Notes: a model not told the origin generated them from the letters alone. Numbered from the stretch's first letter, positions 31,933 through 43,055 are shown. The stretch: 64,000 bases of DNA from Amoebidium appalachense (GCA_963693365.1 CAVNZM010000016.1:1-64000); one strand, 5' to 3'. Numbers and translations: made by a program.

Positions 31933-32468
31933 ATATTTGCCACAGGATTCTATTCTTAGAGTGGTAGTGTGCTTTATTCCCGGATATTCTCAGGATATTT
32001 TTAGTTGTGTGAAGTAAGATCTACGTTTAACTGCAATTGGTGTGTTAAACACGTTTATTTGTGTGCTTTAGTGCAAGTTATCTAGCCACTCAACGTGCAC
32101 AGTTAACTTTTATATCTTTAACGACTTGTTTTCATTGTGCTCTCTTTTCGGCCATGCTGTACATGGCCCACCACCAGGGTGCACACGAGGCCACCATGAG
32201 GTGGCCAACGACTATATAAAGCAGTGCCTCCCATGTCACAAACATGGGAAGCAGAACGTTTGATTTACACTTTTCTACTGTCGTTTTCAGTGCACAAAAC
32301 ACATAGACTAGTTACCCATCATACACGACACTATGTCTGACAACTTACAGTTGCAGCAACTAGTCCAACTACTGGAGCAGAGGTTGGCCTCACAAGATGC
32401 AATCATTTCTGACTTACATAAGGAACAACGTGCACTAGAACTAGCTTCTATAAACACAATGTCCAACA
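31933..32468 (+). mobile_element. Copia solo LTR, right part
   Basis: Resumes the LTR interrupted at 6313 and ends TCCAACA at 32468, followed by CTTGT (32469-32473), the same five bases as 6078-6082. It contains TATATAAAG near 32213, the CCCATGT-CACAA-ACATGGG hairpin near 32230, and the gag ATG at 32333. Confidence 0.93.
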
Positions 32469-32872
32469 CTTGTACCATTGCCTGCAGGACGGCGGGCAGT
32501 GGGCTTTCGGTGGGTCTTTGATGCCAAGCGGGGCACCGACGGAGAGATAACACGACTCAAAGCACGGGGTGTTGCCACGGGCTTCACTCAGGAGGCAGGC
32601 ATCGACTATGAGCAGACATTCAGCCCAGTTGCCAGCTTCAGCAGCTTCCGGCTCCTGTTCCCCATTGCGGCCGCCGAGGGACTGGAGACTTCGCAGTTGG
32701 ACATCGTCACCGCGTTTCTCAACGGCGATCTCAACGAGGAGATATACATGCAGCAGCCAGATGGCTACGTCGCTCCCGGAAAGGAGGGCTAGTACGTCTG
32801 CAAGCTCAAGAAGTCGATCTACGGCCTCAAGCAGTCGGCCCGCATGTGGAATCAGAAATTCCACGAATAGCA
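32469..32872 (+). pseudogene. Copia RT fragment of a second family
   Basis: The frame begins LVPLPAGRRAVGFRWVFDAK and contains LKARGVATGFTQ, DYEQTFSPVASF, QLDIVTAFLNGDLNEEIYM and, after a TAG, YVCKLKKSIYGLKQSARMW, then another stop. These are standard Copia RT blocks, but the sequence differs clearly from the intact element's RT (DYFVTESPVA). It is a dead fragment into which the solo LTR inserted. Confidence 0.88.
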
Positions 32873-32924
32873 CGCGGGGATGCGGGTGGACACAGAGTTA
32901 GAAGGGGAGGGGGGGGGGGGGGGG

Positions 32925-34930
32925 GGGGGGGCTAGGTGAGTGTAAGGGGGGGGGGCTCGTGGGATGGGTGGGGAGTAAAATTATGTGCAGTGGCCAGAAT
33001 AACGTCTTTGTGTAGGGACATGTATTCTGTGGCGCGCGCGGGCGCCGTAGGTGGCTTGCGAAAATTTGTACTTAGCCCTAGTGACCCGAGCTTCCGAGCT
33101 CCGTGTCCCTGTACCCGTGTATCCTAGCTCCTAGCCCCTATGTTCTATCTGTGTGTGTGGGTATGCGCGTAGACTAGGCATTAGGCTTGCAGTCTTTGCG
33201 GGGGTGTGTGCCAGAGCAGAGCGGGCACACGTGGGAGAGGGGGGCAGGGCTGCTTAGCGCAGGACCGACCTTAAATGTGGAAATTCATGTAGTGCGTGGC
33301 GGGTAGCTCCACCGATCAGGCCGGTGTTGCCAGGCCGGGGTGCGGGTCAGGGCGGTTGGGGGTTTGTCCCCCGCCGGGCTTGTGGGGCGGTGTGAAGCCA
33401 TCAAGTCTTAGACCACAGCCGGGCTTGGGGTACTACATGGGACAGGCCTGAGGGGGGGCTTCAGGGGTAGAGGGGAGAGTGGCTTGGAGGGTCCGTGGTG
33501 GTGGGGGCCGCCGGAGGCGCGTCAGTGCCCGCGGGAGCGTTGGGCAGCTGGTTGCGGAGGTCGCGTAATTTGAAATTCGTTTGGAGGGGCGTCGAGCCTG
33601 AGGGTTCTTGCTGCTCGGGGGTTACTGGGAAAGCCGGAACAGGGAGGGGAGGAGGGGCTTTGACGGGATTGGTTTTGGGATCAGGCACGACGGAGGCAGG
33701 GTCAAAGGCAGGTAAGTCCGGACGGAGAAGGTTAACTGGGTCGGGCCAGGGGCTTTGGAAACGGGGGCGGGCAGCACGGTAGGCTGGCTGGGCAGAAATG
33801 TGGATGGGCAGGCAGCACGGTTACGTAGGCTGGCTGGGCAGAAACGTGGATGGGAACGACCGGACCTGGCAGCATGTGTAGCTGGCCGGGGTCGGGTGGC
33901 AACAGGGGGGGAACAGCTGCAGGGGAACTGGGGCCGTGCAGGGTTTGGGGTAGCTGAGATCTCGACGAGGCTGGCCTTGTGATCTGAGGAAAAAAAAAAA
34001 AAAAAAAAAATGCTGCTGGAATGCGGGGCAGACCAGTGGAATGTGAGGTATCCATCGACAGTGAAGTCATGGTGGGGGGAGACATGGCGGAAAACAGGGT
34101 GGGAAAACAGGGAAGGAGGCGGGTTGAACATGGTAAGCTGTTCTGGCAGGGACTTGGGGTCAGTCAGGACTCCTGAACAGTAGGAAAGCACAAGGTGCTT
34201 TGACTGGGTTTAACATAAGCGACGCGATTGGAGTACCGTATTTGAATACTCAGAAGGGCAATCGGGCAAGGACTATGAGCGAGGATAGTCAATGCGGATC
34301 GAAGCGGGGTGTGAAATTCTAGGCCATCGGGATTGAAAACGGGGTTTGAAATTAGACGAGTGGTAGGGACTTAGATCACAGCGGCGCGGCGCGTGAGGGA
34401 CCATGTCAGGAAATCTTCTTGAAGTGTCGAGGAACTTGTAGGGCGACTAGCCCTAACCGGGACGGAACTGGCAGGAGTGCAAGCCTAACTTGCGAGGAGG
34501 ACACGAGGGCAAGCTGAACTTGCAAGGATGGCACGATTGTCAAGGTGTGACAGAAGCTCGTGTCAAGAGTTGTCACGGAGTGTGAAAAGGAATATATAGC
34601 TGTAAGGCTGTGGATGCTAAACACAGAAAATGTGTTTGTAGCTTGCTGATCTGCTAAAAACTGTCGTGCTTATATACCTAAGCCTACCGATCTGAGCCAA
34701 TCAAAAATCGATCTAGTGATATGTGAAATCTGATCCGAGCCAGTCATAACTCGGTCTAGTGATCTGTGGTATCTGATGTTTTGATTGGCTAATAGGTGCC
34801 CGTGTGCGGGCAGCCAACCGCTAACTGCTAAAACACGAAATGAAGCCTACATGGTTATGTTGGTATCGAACACCCATCCTACGTGTTTACCCAGAAAAAT
34901 ATTTATGTCAATAATTTCCACAAATAAAAC
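32925..34930 (-). mobile_element. partial Ngaro-type element, inverted copy
   Basis: The minus-strand order matches the 5' part of the complete element at 38166. The A repeat is at 34582-34930 (349 bp). A Gag N-terminal relative follows at 33461-33688 (LRDLRNQLPNAPAGTDAPPA). Next is the zinc-knuckle region near 33180-33440 and the TTTACTC...CCCACGAGCC segment near 32940. The Gag body is deleted and the copy ends in a G tract at about 32910-32930. It has no RT or recombinase. Confidence 0.82.
34582..34930 (-). repeat. Ngaro A repeat (copy 2)
   Basis: 349-bp inverted match of 38166-38514 and 43056-43404. Confidence 0.93.
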
Positions 34931-35340
34931 CCAGCCAATTAGATGAGTACAAGTTGGCACTGCATATCTGTACATCTGATTGGTCCTAGCGGCTGTCCTT
35001 GGAGGCAGCGCGAGTATATAAAGACGGGACACGGCAGTGTCCTATCATCGGCTTCAAGATTATCTCTGCTGACCATCACCAGTAACGCACATACACTTGG
35101 GTAGGTAGTGTACGAATCACAACAGTTCATGGCTGACATCAGCAATCTCCACCGGGGATCGTATACCCCTCGTAATGCCATCTCCGATGGCGTAAACCTG
35201 TCACCCATCGTAAAGCACACCGCGAGTTCATATGGAGTGGTTGCACGACCTCTTTACGATAGTGTAAAGAGTTCCATGGGGTTAACGGAGCGTCTTATGT
35301 ATATACATTGGATATACGCTTTACGACATCCATCAACCCT

Positions 35341-35377
35341 CTTTACGACATCCATAGGGTTTATGGATGTCGTAAAG
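35341..35377. repeat. perfect hairpin, 16-bp stem
   Basis: CTTTACGACATCCATA, loop GGGTT, TATGGATGTCGTAAAG. The left arm is also repeated just upstream. Confidence 0.9.
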
Positions 35378-35383
35378 CGTATG

Positions 35384-35553
35384 TCATATGTATATCCTAT
35401 GTATATCCGATGTATATACATTGCACTATACATAGGATATCCAATGTATATACATTGCACTGTGCATAGGATATCCAATGTATATACATTGCACTGTACA
35501 TAAGATATCCAATGTATATACATTGCACTATACATAGGATAACCTATGTATAT
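35384..35553. repeat. 34-bp tandem repeat
   Basis: ACATTGCACT... starts at 35418, 35452, 35486 and 35520 with exactly 34-bp spacing. Degenerate ATGTATATCC units flank the array. Confidence 0.9.
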
Positions 35554-36051
35554 CCAATGTATAACCTATGTATATACATACGACTATACATAGAACATAC
35601 ATACGAGAGCGTTACGAGGGGTGGGAAACCCATCGTAATCTTCACCATCCGAGTATCCAAACCCATCCCGTTGGATATCTTAAGTATATGTTTAGGAGCG
35701 GCTTAATACCATCGTAACCCATGACATATGATATACATCGATGTATTTTACGAATTACCAACCATATACATATGATATACATATGGCTGGTCCTGGGGTA
35801 CATTACGACCCCCATAATACCGTCGTAGACATTTCCATAAGAGCCCGTACACCACTCGTATGTATATACATAGCATGTCGTGTATACATCATTACGACAG
35901 CTCTTTGCCCATCCATAAGATATCCTATGCATAGCCAAATAATATGTTACGAGTATACCATGACTAACTAAATACAATATTACGGAATATCGTAATATAC
36001 GATTACGAGCTGTCGTAATATCATAATACGAAAAGTAACCACCACCGTTGT

Positions 36052-36213
36052 GCCCCCCCCCTCCCCCCTCCCCCCCCCCCCCCCCCTCCCCTCCCCCCCT
36101 CCCCCCCCCCCTCCCCCCCCCCCCCCCCCCCCCTCCCCTCCCCCCCCCCCCCCCTCCCCCCCCTCCCCCTCCCCCCTCCCCCTCCCTCCCCCCCCCTCCC
36201 CCCCCCCCCCCCC
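36052..36213. repeat. C-rich tract with scattered T
   Basis: About 160 bp of C runs interrupted by single T. The opposite strand could form G-quadruplexes. Confidence 0.95.
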
Positions 36214-36282
36214 ACCTTCCTTCTTACCTTTCTAACTTTTTCACAATTTGTACACGAGATACCATTAAGACTGTTGTTCCTT

Positions 36283-36405
36283 TATGTCTCGCTCCACTGG
36301 AGCAGAGGCCGCACAAGTTGTTCATGTTTAAAAATTTCTAAGTCTCACTCCACAGGAGTAGAGACAATTTCACTCTGTTAGACTCCACAGGAGTCCAGCT
36401 TTCAC
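36283..36405. other. three short stem-loops of related sequence
   Basis: CTCGCTCCACTGGAGCAGAG, CTCACTCCACAGGAGTAGAG and ACTCCACAGGAGTCC occur in a row downstream of the C-rich tract. Their role is unknown. Similar CTCC-N-GGAG hairpins occur near 57670. Confidence 0.55.
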
Positions 36406-36691
36406 CGAACAAACTAAACAAACCAACAAACAAACAAACAAAACAAAACAAACATCATCACACAAATAAAATACGAAGTCTACATCTCCCCCCTATCTCC
36501 CCCCTGCAGAGGCCGGGACTACACCAAAAGAGACAGTCATAAACTAAGTATTAATTCTTTTTTTTTTCCTCCGGGGGGGGGGGGGGGGGGGGGGGGTCTT
36601 TCCCTATTCCTCCTCATTCTAATCATCCTCAACCCTCCCACCCACATCGCCTTTCTGCTGACAGGCTGAGGACTGCCTTCTCCCGGACCTT

Positions 36692-36718
36692 TCAGATCTT
36701 TTCCCAGGTCTTTGCATA
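36692..36718 (-). CDS. short terminal exon, same gene as 37169-37342
   Basis: The minus strand reads CCAACCCAG, then TAT GCA AAG ACC TGG GAA AAG ATC TGA. In the phase left by the upstream exon this gives YAKTWEKI and a stop. The match of phase and the good acceptor are the only support. Confidence 0.35.
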   Translation of the reverse strand, partial: YAKTWEKI

Positions 36719-37168
36719 CTGGGTTGGGACAGAAGGAGATTGTGTGAGTGTTTTTAACTTTTCTGGCTAGCCTGAGCATGTATGTACCTGGGAAAAATGC
36801 TATCACAATGTTACCATACCAAACCTAAAGATGACATGATAGGATGATACTTGCCCATGCTTAGGAGATATCCTAAAACACTACGATGATACGTAACCCA
36901 TACATACGACTTATCAATATCATCATTTTGATATCCATACGTTGTCTTTCGGACGGGAGCTAAAACACAATGATGGGGGGGGGGGGGGGGGTTTTGAATG
37001 CAGAATACGGTACGAAATACGCATACACGATGAGAAGCATGGTGCAGGACACATGCAAAGGCAAACATTCAAGCACGCAACATCAGCCATGTGCACAGTA
37101 TGCGTCATAAGCAGAGCCCATCCTCAGGGAGGACGCAAGGGGGGGGGGGGGGGGGGGTAGTTGTTTAC

Positions 37169-37342
37169 CTTGCTGATCTCTGATGGCCGAGCACCACCCT
37201 CGTAGTCAGGCATGTCAGCTCCATACTTCACAGCTGACCACGAAATCTGAGTGGCAGACTTGTGGGCCATTGGATCCCGCAGTCCGCACTCAAATGTGTG
37301 GAGCATGAAGCTGAAGAGCTCGGGCAACGCCTTTTGAAACTC
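37169..37342 (-). CDS. internal exon of an unrecognised host gene
   Basis: 174 bp, exactly 58 codons, bounded by an acceptor (TTATCTGTTAG, then GAG) and a donor (AGCAAG, then GTAAACAACTAC followed by a G/C tract). The peptide runs EFQKALPELFSFMLHTFECG, then MAHKSATQISWSAVKYGADM and GGARPSEISK. It has no stop and natural composition, and is phase 0 at both ends. I do not recognise the family. The poly-C tract begins 9-10 nt inside the downstream intron, as with other exons in this window. Confidence 0.6.
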
Positions 37343-38165
37343 CTAACAGATAATGGGAGAAATTGTAAAGTTTACATTTTGTGACGTGGTGCCACAACGG
37401 GGGTATTTTATTAGCATACGAATAGTAAATGCTGAGCTGGGGACCCGGCAGGAAAGATATCGACCAACGGGGACGGCCCGTCATGAGCGGTGTTCAGATA
37501 CAAAAACACAGCAAAATATTGACATGAAAACATCCGAACGGGGCCTGCACGTTCGTGTCAAATTATTCATATCATATCCAATTCGGATTCTGAGAGTCCA
37601 CCAAGAAAACAAAACGCACAAAAAACGTGCCCATCACAGATTTGTGGTGAAACACGTCTTCGGGGAAACACGTATTCCGGAATATACATTAGAATCAAAA
37701 TAAGCACGTTCCAGGAGCCATAAGACGTGTCTGCAAGTCCATGAGCAAGACGTTATAGAAATTAGACAGTATTGATACAAACATATTCCGGAATACGATA
37801 ATATGGGACAAGTGGTTTTGCTGTGGTTTGGGTCACGTAAAGATCTCATAGCTGAGCAGTCCCCAACGTGCAGAAAAACACATATTCCGGAATATGTTAA
37901 TCGGCCTATTGCAAACCCAGTCTTGTGCATTCTCAACCATACATGCCCGTGCTATGGACCAGAAAAACTAATACACTTATTGGTGTCAAGAGAACCAACC
38001 CAACCCCACCCCAATCCCAACCACCATCTACTCGAGCTAGTAGAGACAAAAGCCCTAAAACATAACATAACACAACATAACACAAAAAAAAAAAACACAA
38101 GCCCGTTCGTTCGTTTGTTCGTTCCATGAGCATGTAAAAATATGTCAAGACAAAATGTGGCTGAG
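37343..38165. other. no gene; three TTCCGGAA palindromes
   Basis: ATATTCCGGAATAT-like palindromes are centred near 37678, 37789 and 37889. No exon is evident. A (CA/AAC)n stretch is at about 38060-38100. Confidence 0.55.
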
Positions 38166-38514
38166 GTTTTATTTGTGGAAATTATTGACATAAATATTTT
38201 TCTGGGTAAACACGTAGGATGGGTGTTCGATACCAACATAACCATGTAGGCTTCATTTCGTGTTTTAGCAGTTAGCGGTTGGCTGCCCGCACACGGGCAC
38301 CTATTAGCCAGTCAAAACATCAGATACCACAGATCACTAGACCGAGTTATGATTGGCTCGGATCAGATTTCACATATCACTAGATCGATTTTTGATTGGT
38401 TCAGATCGGTAGGCTTAGGTATATAAGCACGACAGTTTTTAGCAGATCAGCAAGCTACAAACACATCTTCTGTGTTTAGCATCCACAGCCTTTCAGCTAT
38501 ATATTCCTTTTCAC
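38166..38514 (+). repeat. Ngaro A1 repeat
   Basis: 349 bp, begins GTTTTATTTGTGG, ends TATATATTCCTTTTCAC. It includes a TATATAAGC promoter-like motif near 38419. Confidence 0.95.
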
Positions 38515-38553
38515 TCCTTTTCATTCTCACTATCTTTCCCTACGCCGGTCAGC

Positions 38554-39498
38554 ATGCCGCCGAAAAAGCGCCAGGCCTCAGCCGCCGCCCCTGCCGCGGC
38601 ACCTAAGCGCCTGACCCGCAGCGACCTCCGCCACAGGCTGACCAACGCTCCCGCGGACACTGGCGCGCCTCCAGCGGCCCATACCACCACGGACCCGGAC
38701 CCGCCGGCTACTCTCCCCTCCACCCCTGAAGTCCCCCCTCAGGCCCCGCCGTCCCCGCAGATGACTTCTCAAGACGCCGTCCTGGCCGCCCTCACCGCCA
38801 TCAGCACCCAGATGGCTGGCGTCCTGGCTGCTCTCACCAACCGCGACCCTCCCGCGCCCCCCGCCGCGCCCTCCACACCCGGGGAGGTTTCCCCGGGGCT
38901 GCATCTCGGCCCTGACCTTGACCTGCCTGCCCTGCCCGCGCCCCCCATCACAGGTGAGAACACTGGCGACATTCAGCCGGGCACACTCCCGCTTCCCCCC
39001 GCGGATGTGCTGGCAGATTTGCGCGCCAATCGTTTCGTCGACCTGTATAAGTTCACCCCCGCCGCCCTCCTGGCCCCATCCAAGAAAGGTCAGCATCTGC
39101 GCATGGCCGACGACGGCAGCATCGAGACTTTTCGCCAAGACAAACCCGTTCCCCTGCGTTCACTCGTCATTTGGATCCAAGCTTGGACCCATTACATGGC
39201 CGCCAAGCACCACCTCGGCCTTCCCACGGACAAAGACGTACTTTGGACTCAGCACATCACTCGCCTCAGCACCCGATACCCGTGGGCCCAGATCCACAAC
39301 TATGACGTATACGCCCGCACCGTGGCCCACCAGCAGGGTCGGGCTCCGATCGAGTGCCCCAACCTGCTCGCCCAACTCCACCAGGATCTCCTCCTGCCAC
39401 CCACCCTGCTCATCCAGGACGCATGTCAGCGCTGTGGCTTCCCCCGACCACCCCAGCGCGGCCTGCCCCATGTACCCCAAGCCCGGCTGTGGTCTTGA
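38554..39498 (+). CDS. Ngaro ORF1 (Gag-like)
   Basis: Starts MPPKKRQASAAAPAAAPKRL, then a TRSDLRHRLTNAPADTG segment shared with the partial copy at 33461, a proline-rich region, and a conserved-looking core (LVIWIQAWTHYMAAKHH, YPWAQIHNYDVYARTVAHQQ). It stops at 39498 as RLWS. The natural zinc-finger end lies in a different frame just downstream (39500-39724), so a +1 or -2 shift, programmed or mutational, separates Gag core from its nucleic-acid-binding tail. Confidence 0.8.
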   Translation: MPPKKRQASAAAPAAAPKRLTRSDLRHRLTNAPADTGAPPAAHTTTDPDPPATLPSTPEVPPQAPPSPQMTSQDAVLAALTAISTQMAGVLAALTNRDPPAPPAAPSTPGEVSPGLHLGPDLDLPALPAPPITGENTGDIQPGTLPLPPADVLADLRANRFVDLYKFTPAALLAPSKKGQHLRMADDGSIETFRQDKPVPLRSLVIWIQAWTHYMAAKHHLGLPTDKDVLWTQHITRLSTRYPWAQIHNYDVYARTVAHQQGRAPIECPNLLAQLHQDLLLPPTLLIQDACQRCGFPRPPQRGLPHVPQARLWS

Positions 39499-39724
39499 CG
39501 GCTTTAAGCCGCCCCACAAGCCCGGCGGGGGTCACACCCCTAACCGCCCTGGCCCGCAACCCGGCCCGGCCAAACCGGCCCGACCCGTGGATCTACCCGC
39601 GACGCACTGCAGGAATTTCCACATTAACGGTCGGTCCTGCGCTAAGCAGCCCTGCCCCTTCTCCCACGTGTGCCCGCTCTGCTCTGGCACACACCCCCGC
39701 AAAGACTGCAAGCACAATGCCTAG
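39499..39724 (+). CDS. Ngaro ORF1 zinc-finger tail, shifted frame
   Basis: The frame reads GFKPPHKPGGG, then HCRNFHINGRSCAKQPCPFS, then HVCPLCSGTHPRKDC. This is a C/H-rich array resembling the CCCH and CCHC fingers at the end of ORF1 in related elements. The frame is open well upstream of 39499 as an overlapping frame. The same segment, with the same frame relation obscured by small indels, is present in the partial copy at 33180-33440. Confidence 0.6.
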
Positions 39725-40023
39725 TCTACGCGCACACCCACACACACAGCTAGAACATAGGGGTTCGGAGCTAGGACACACGAGTACAGGGAAACGGAGC
39801 TCGGGAGAACGGGCCAATAGGGCTGAGTACAAAATTTCGCAGGCCAACTACGGCGCCCGCGCGCGTCAAGAACAAATGTCCCTATACAAAGACGTTTATT
39901 CTGGCCACTGCACATAATTTTACTCCCCCCCCCCCCATCCCACGAGCCTCCCCCCCCTTACACTCACCTAGCACTCCCTCCCCCCCCCCCTTCTTCTACC
40001 GCTGTGTCCGCCCACACCCCCGC

Positions 40024-40118
40024 GTGCTCGGGCACATTCCCCTGCACAGGGCCCCGCTGCCCTCCCTGCCAACCCTCACTTGGGCCAAGCTGCCCTACTC
40101 TAACCCCCCGGGGCCCTG

Positions 40119-40167
<49 letters not shown>

Positions 40168-41850
40168 CTGCCGGGATCTCCCCAAGGGTACACCACCCTT
40201 GCTAACCACCCCTTCCCCCGAGGCTCAGACCCGGAGGCCCGCCCGCTGCCCCAGCACCACATTGACACCTCCCGCCTCCGGGAACTGCTGGCCTCCTACC
40301 CGGACCAACCATTCGCCGCACAACTCCTCCACGATGTCGAATTCGGCGTCGACATCGGCTATCGCGGCCCCTCCACCTCTCGGGTGGGCCCCAACCTACC
40401 CACCACCCCGGAGGCAGCTGCCGCTATCACGGTGGATATTGCCAAAGAAGTCGCCCTCGGCCACCTGCGCGGCCCCCTCTCCCCGGCCCAATTCTTTGAC
40501 GAATTTCCCGTCCACCGTTCCTCCCCCATCGGCGCCTTTACCAAGAAAGGGAACCCCCCCAAGTACCGTCGAATCCACCACCTCTCCTGGCCCCGGGGTA
40601 GCAGTGTCAATGACAGCATCACCTACCCCGACGAACTTCAGTACATTCGCGCCCGGGATGTCACCCAACTCATTCTCGACGCAGGCCCCGGCTGCTACAT
40701 GGCCGTGGCAGATGTGCAGGCTGCCTTCCGGCACATGCCCATCCGACCGGAAGACCACCACTTAATGGCATTCAAATGGCAAGGGCATTTTTACGTTGAA
40801 ACCAGACTGCCCTTCGGCCTGAAATCTAGCCCAGCCATCTGGGAACGGATCGCGGCCACCCTACAGTGGCTGGCACAACAGCACGGTATTACCCTCATCC
40901 GCCACTACGTAGACGACTGGATTATAGTCGCCCCCACACAACAGCAGTGCCAACGTCACCTATCCACCTTTCTGCAACTCTGCCGAGAGCTGCACATTGC
41001 CATCTCCGAAGACAAGATGCAGGGCCCGGCTACCCGTGTCGTCTTCATCGGTATCGAATTCGACTCCATCGCCATGGAGGCACGAATCCCGGCTTCCAAG
41101 CTCTCGGACCTACTCGACCTCACTTCCCACCCAAAGCCCACCATCACCATTCGGGACCTCCAGTCCCTCCTCGGCAAACTCACCTGGTGTGCCCAGCTGG
41201 TTCCCCCCGGGAGGGCCTTCTCCCAGCGCCTATGGGCCCTTCTCCGGACCCACCCACACCTTGCCGGCCACCACCACATACGACTGACTGCTGCCGCCCG
41301 GGCCGACATAGCCGAATGGCACCAGTTCCTCACATCATGGAATGGGGTGCACCTCATCACACCCCCCACATACACCACCCTGGCCACTGATGCTGCCGGA
41401 TCGGTGGGTCTAGGTGGCCACTGGCTCGACCAATGGTTCTTCATGCCCTGGTCCCCCTCCACCCAAGCCCTCTATGCTCATGAGGGTAAACTCGGTTCTT
41501 CCGTCATCGAACTCCTGGCCATCGCAGCCGCCGTGGCCCTCTGGGCCCCCTCCTGGTCCACCCACCATGTCCGTATTTTATGCGACAACACGGGTGCTGT
41601 GTCTGACCTGCACTCCCGGTCTTCCCCCCACCCCGTGATGGCCAAACTTATTCGGTTCATCACCCGCATGGAAATGCAATACCAATTTACGTTACAGGCA
41701 TCCTACCTACCAGGACCCCTCAACCATCTGGCCGATGCCATTTCTCGTAACCAACTTCCCCGGGCCCGACGACTCCGACCTTCCCTGCAACCGGAGCCCT
41801 GCCCCTTCCCCTCCTGGGTCCACGAGTTCCTATCCCTTCCCTTGGGCTAA
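40024..41850 (+). CDS. Ngaro reverse transcriptase and RNase H
   Basis: About 600 residues. A poly-C tract (40121-40166) is translated as polyproline near the N-terminus. RT blocks: YRRIHHLSWPRGSSVNDSI, MAVADVQAAFRHMPI, TRLPFGLKSSPAIWE and catalytic HYVDDWIIV. RNase H follows with LATDAAGSVGLGGHW, SSVIELLAIAAAVALW, ILCDNTGAVSDLHS and LNHLADAISR. The frame ends LPLG-stop, directly before a C tract (41851-41872). The recombinase ORF follows in the same frame, so readthrough or reinitiation could link them. The start is uncertain because no clear ATG context is visible ahead of the proline run. Confidence 0.93.
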
Positions 41851-41904
41851 CCCCCCCCCCCCCCCCCCCCCCCAGATCTCCCGTTCCGGAGCAACACTGG
41901 CAGA

Positions 41905-42936
41905 TTGGCCCCCCACTTTGCTCCGGCCGAGCTGCTTCGAGCCACCACTACCCTGCAGGAATGCCAGGCCCTGAGTCTCAACCTCGACTCTCGGGCCTTT
42001 TACTCCCGGGTGCAAAAAGTGTTCATCGATTTCTGTGTGGCATCTCGGCTGCAATCCTCCTCCGGGTCCTCCCTCCCGGCCTCCCCACACACCGTGCAAC
42101 TTTTTCTCGCCTGGTGTGCCCAACGAGGAGTACAGGCCTCTTCCTTAACCGGCTACAATTCGGCCATCACCAGGCTCCACCTCGACGTGGGCCTCCCTGC
42201 TCCCTACCCCCACGACAAGTCTCTGGCCTGGTTCCTACGGGGGGTAGGCCGATGGCAGCTTTCTCACAACATCCGACCCCGCACATCCACCAGGGAACCC
42301 CTCCTCCCCTCCCACCTCCACCTACTCCACGGCCAGTGCCCCACCAAGGCCTCCTCGGCCAATCTCCGGCTATGGACGGCCCTCATCGTCGGTTTCTGTG
42401 GTCTCCTCCGTTCGGGGGAATTTACCTCCAAGACCCTGACTTCTTTCGACCCGTCCCGTCACGTTAAACGGAAGGACGTGACCTTCAGCTACACCCCCAC
42501 CGGTACTTTGTCCCATGCCACCCTCCACCTGCCAACCTCTAAGACGGATGTACAGGCCCGAGGTGTCAACGTCACCCTAGCTGCCCTGCCCCTCACCCAC
42601 TTCTCCCCAGCCCATCTCCTCCGGCAGTTCCTGGATACAACGTCCGGTCAACCCGACGACCCCCTCTTCAGTCTCGGTGGCATCCCCTACACCAAGAGTG
42701 CTTTCTCTGCCGATTTCCGTGCCCTCCTCTCCCGGGCAGGCCTCTCACCCTCCCGGTTTGCCGGACACAGCCTCCGCATCGGGGGGGCCACAGCACTGGC
42801 TGAGGCCGGGGTCGACGACTCCCGGATCAAACAACTCGGCCGGTGGTCCTCCGACTGCTTCCTGATCTATACCCGACTTCGTCCGGCCTCCATTGCTGCC
42901 ACCACCACACGTGTATTCGCCTCTATTCTTAAGTGA
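41905..42936 (+). CDS. Ngaro tyrosine recombinase
   Basis: 343 residues. After an N-terminal SAM-like helical domain (SRAFYSRVQKVFIDFCVAS, LTGYNSAITRLHLDVGL) come the catalytic motifs: FCGLLRSGEFTS with the first Arg, HSLRIGGATALAEAG with the His-x-x-Arg pair, and GRWSSDCFLIYTR with the nucleophile Tyr. The enzyme would insert the circular cDNA by recombination. A lysine in the beta-hairpin region is plausible (KRKDVTFSYT). The gene sits just before B1. Confidence 0.95.
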   Translation: MAPHFAPAELLRATTTLQECQALSLNLDSRAFYSRVQKVFIDFCVASRLQSSSGSSLPASPHTVQLFLAWCAQRGVQASSLTGYNSAITRLHLDVGLPAPYPHDKSLAWFLRGVGRWQLSHNIRPRTSTREPLLPSHLHLLHGQCPTKASSANLRLWTALIVGFCGLLRSGEFTSKTLTSFDPSRHVKRKDVTFSYTPTGTLSHATLHLPTSKTDVQARGVNVTLAALPLTHFSPAHLLRQFLDTTSGQPDDPLFSLGGIPYTKSAFSADFRALLSRAGLSPSRFAGHSLRIGGATALAEAGVDDSRIKQLGRWSSDCFLIYTRLRPASIAATTTRVFASILK

Positions 42937-42964
42937 AACCTTTGGAGCAAGCATACTGCTCTCG

Positions 42965-43054
42965 TGCCGTGGTTTACAACCATTGCAGGTTCACTTTCGT
43001 CCAAGGGGATGTCCCCCTAGAGGCAACACACGTCCCGGAGTAGTTTTTCATAGA
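42965..43054 (+). repeat. Ngaro B1 repeat
   Basis: 90 bp starting TGCCGTGGTTTACAACC, repeated at 43534-43623. It directly abuts A2. Confidence 0.93.
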
Positions 43055-43055
43055 G

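Larger units (their letters stand above)
34931..36050. other. AT-rich region with tandem repeat and long hairpin, no gene
   Basis: TATATAAAG near 35015 resembles a promoter, but no coding sequence follows. The region is full of TACGA, GTAAAG and ATATCC words and short palindromes. A hairpin and a 34-bp tandem array are listed separately. Confidence 0.6.

Noticed and set aside
38578-39138. Long antisense frames over the Ngaro ORFs (also 39160-39519, 40956-41462)
   Set aside because: They are shadows produced by the strong GC bias of the sense codons.
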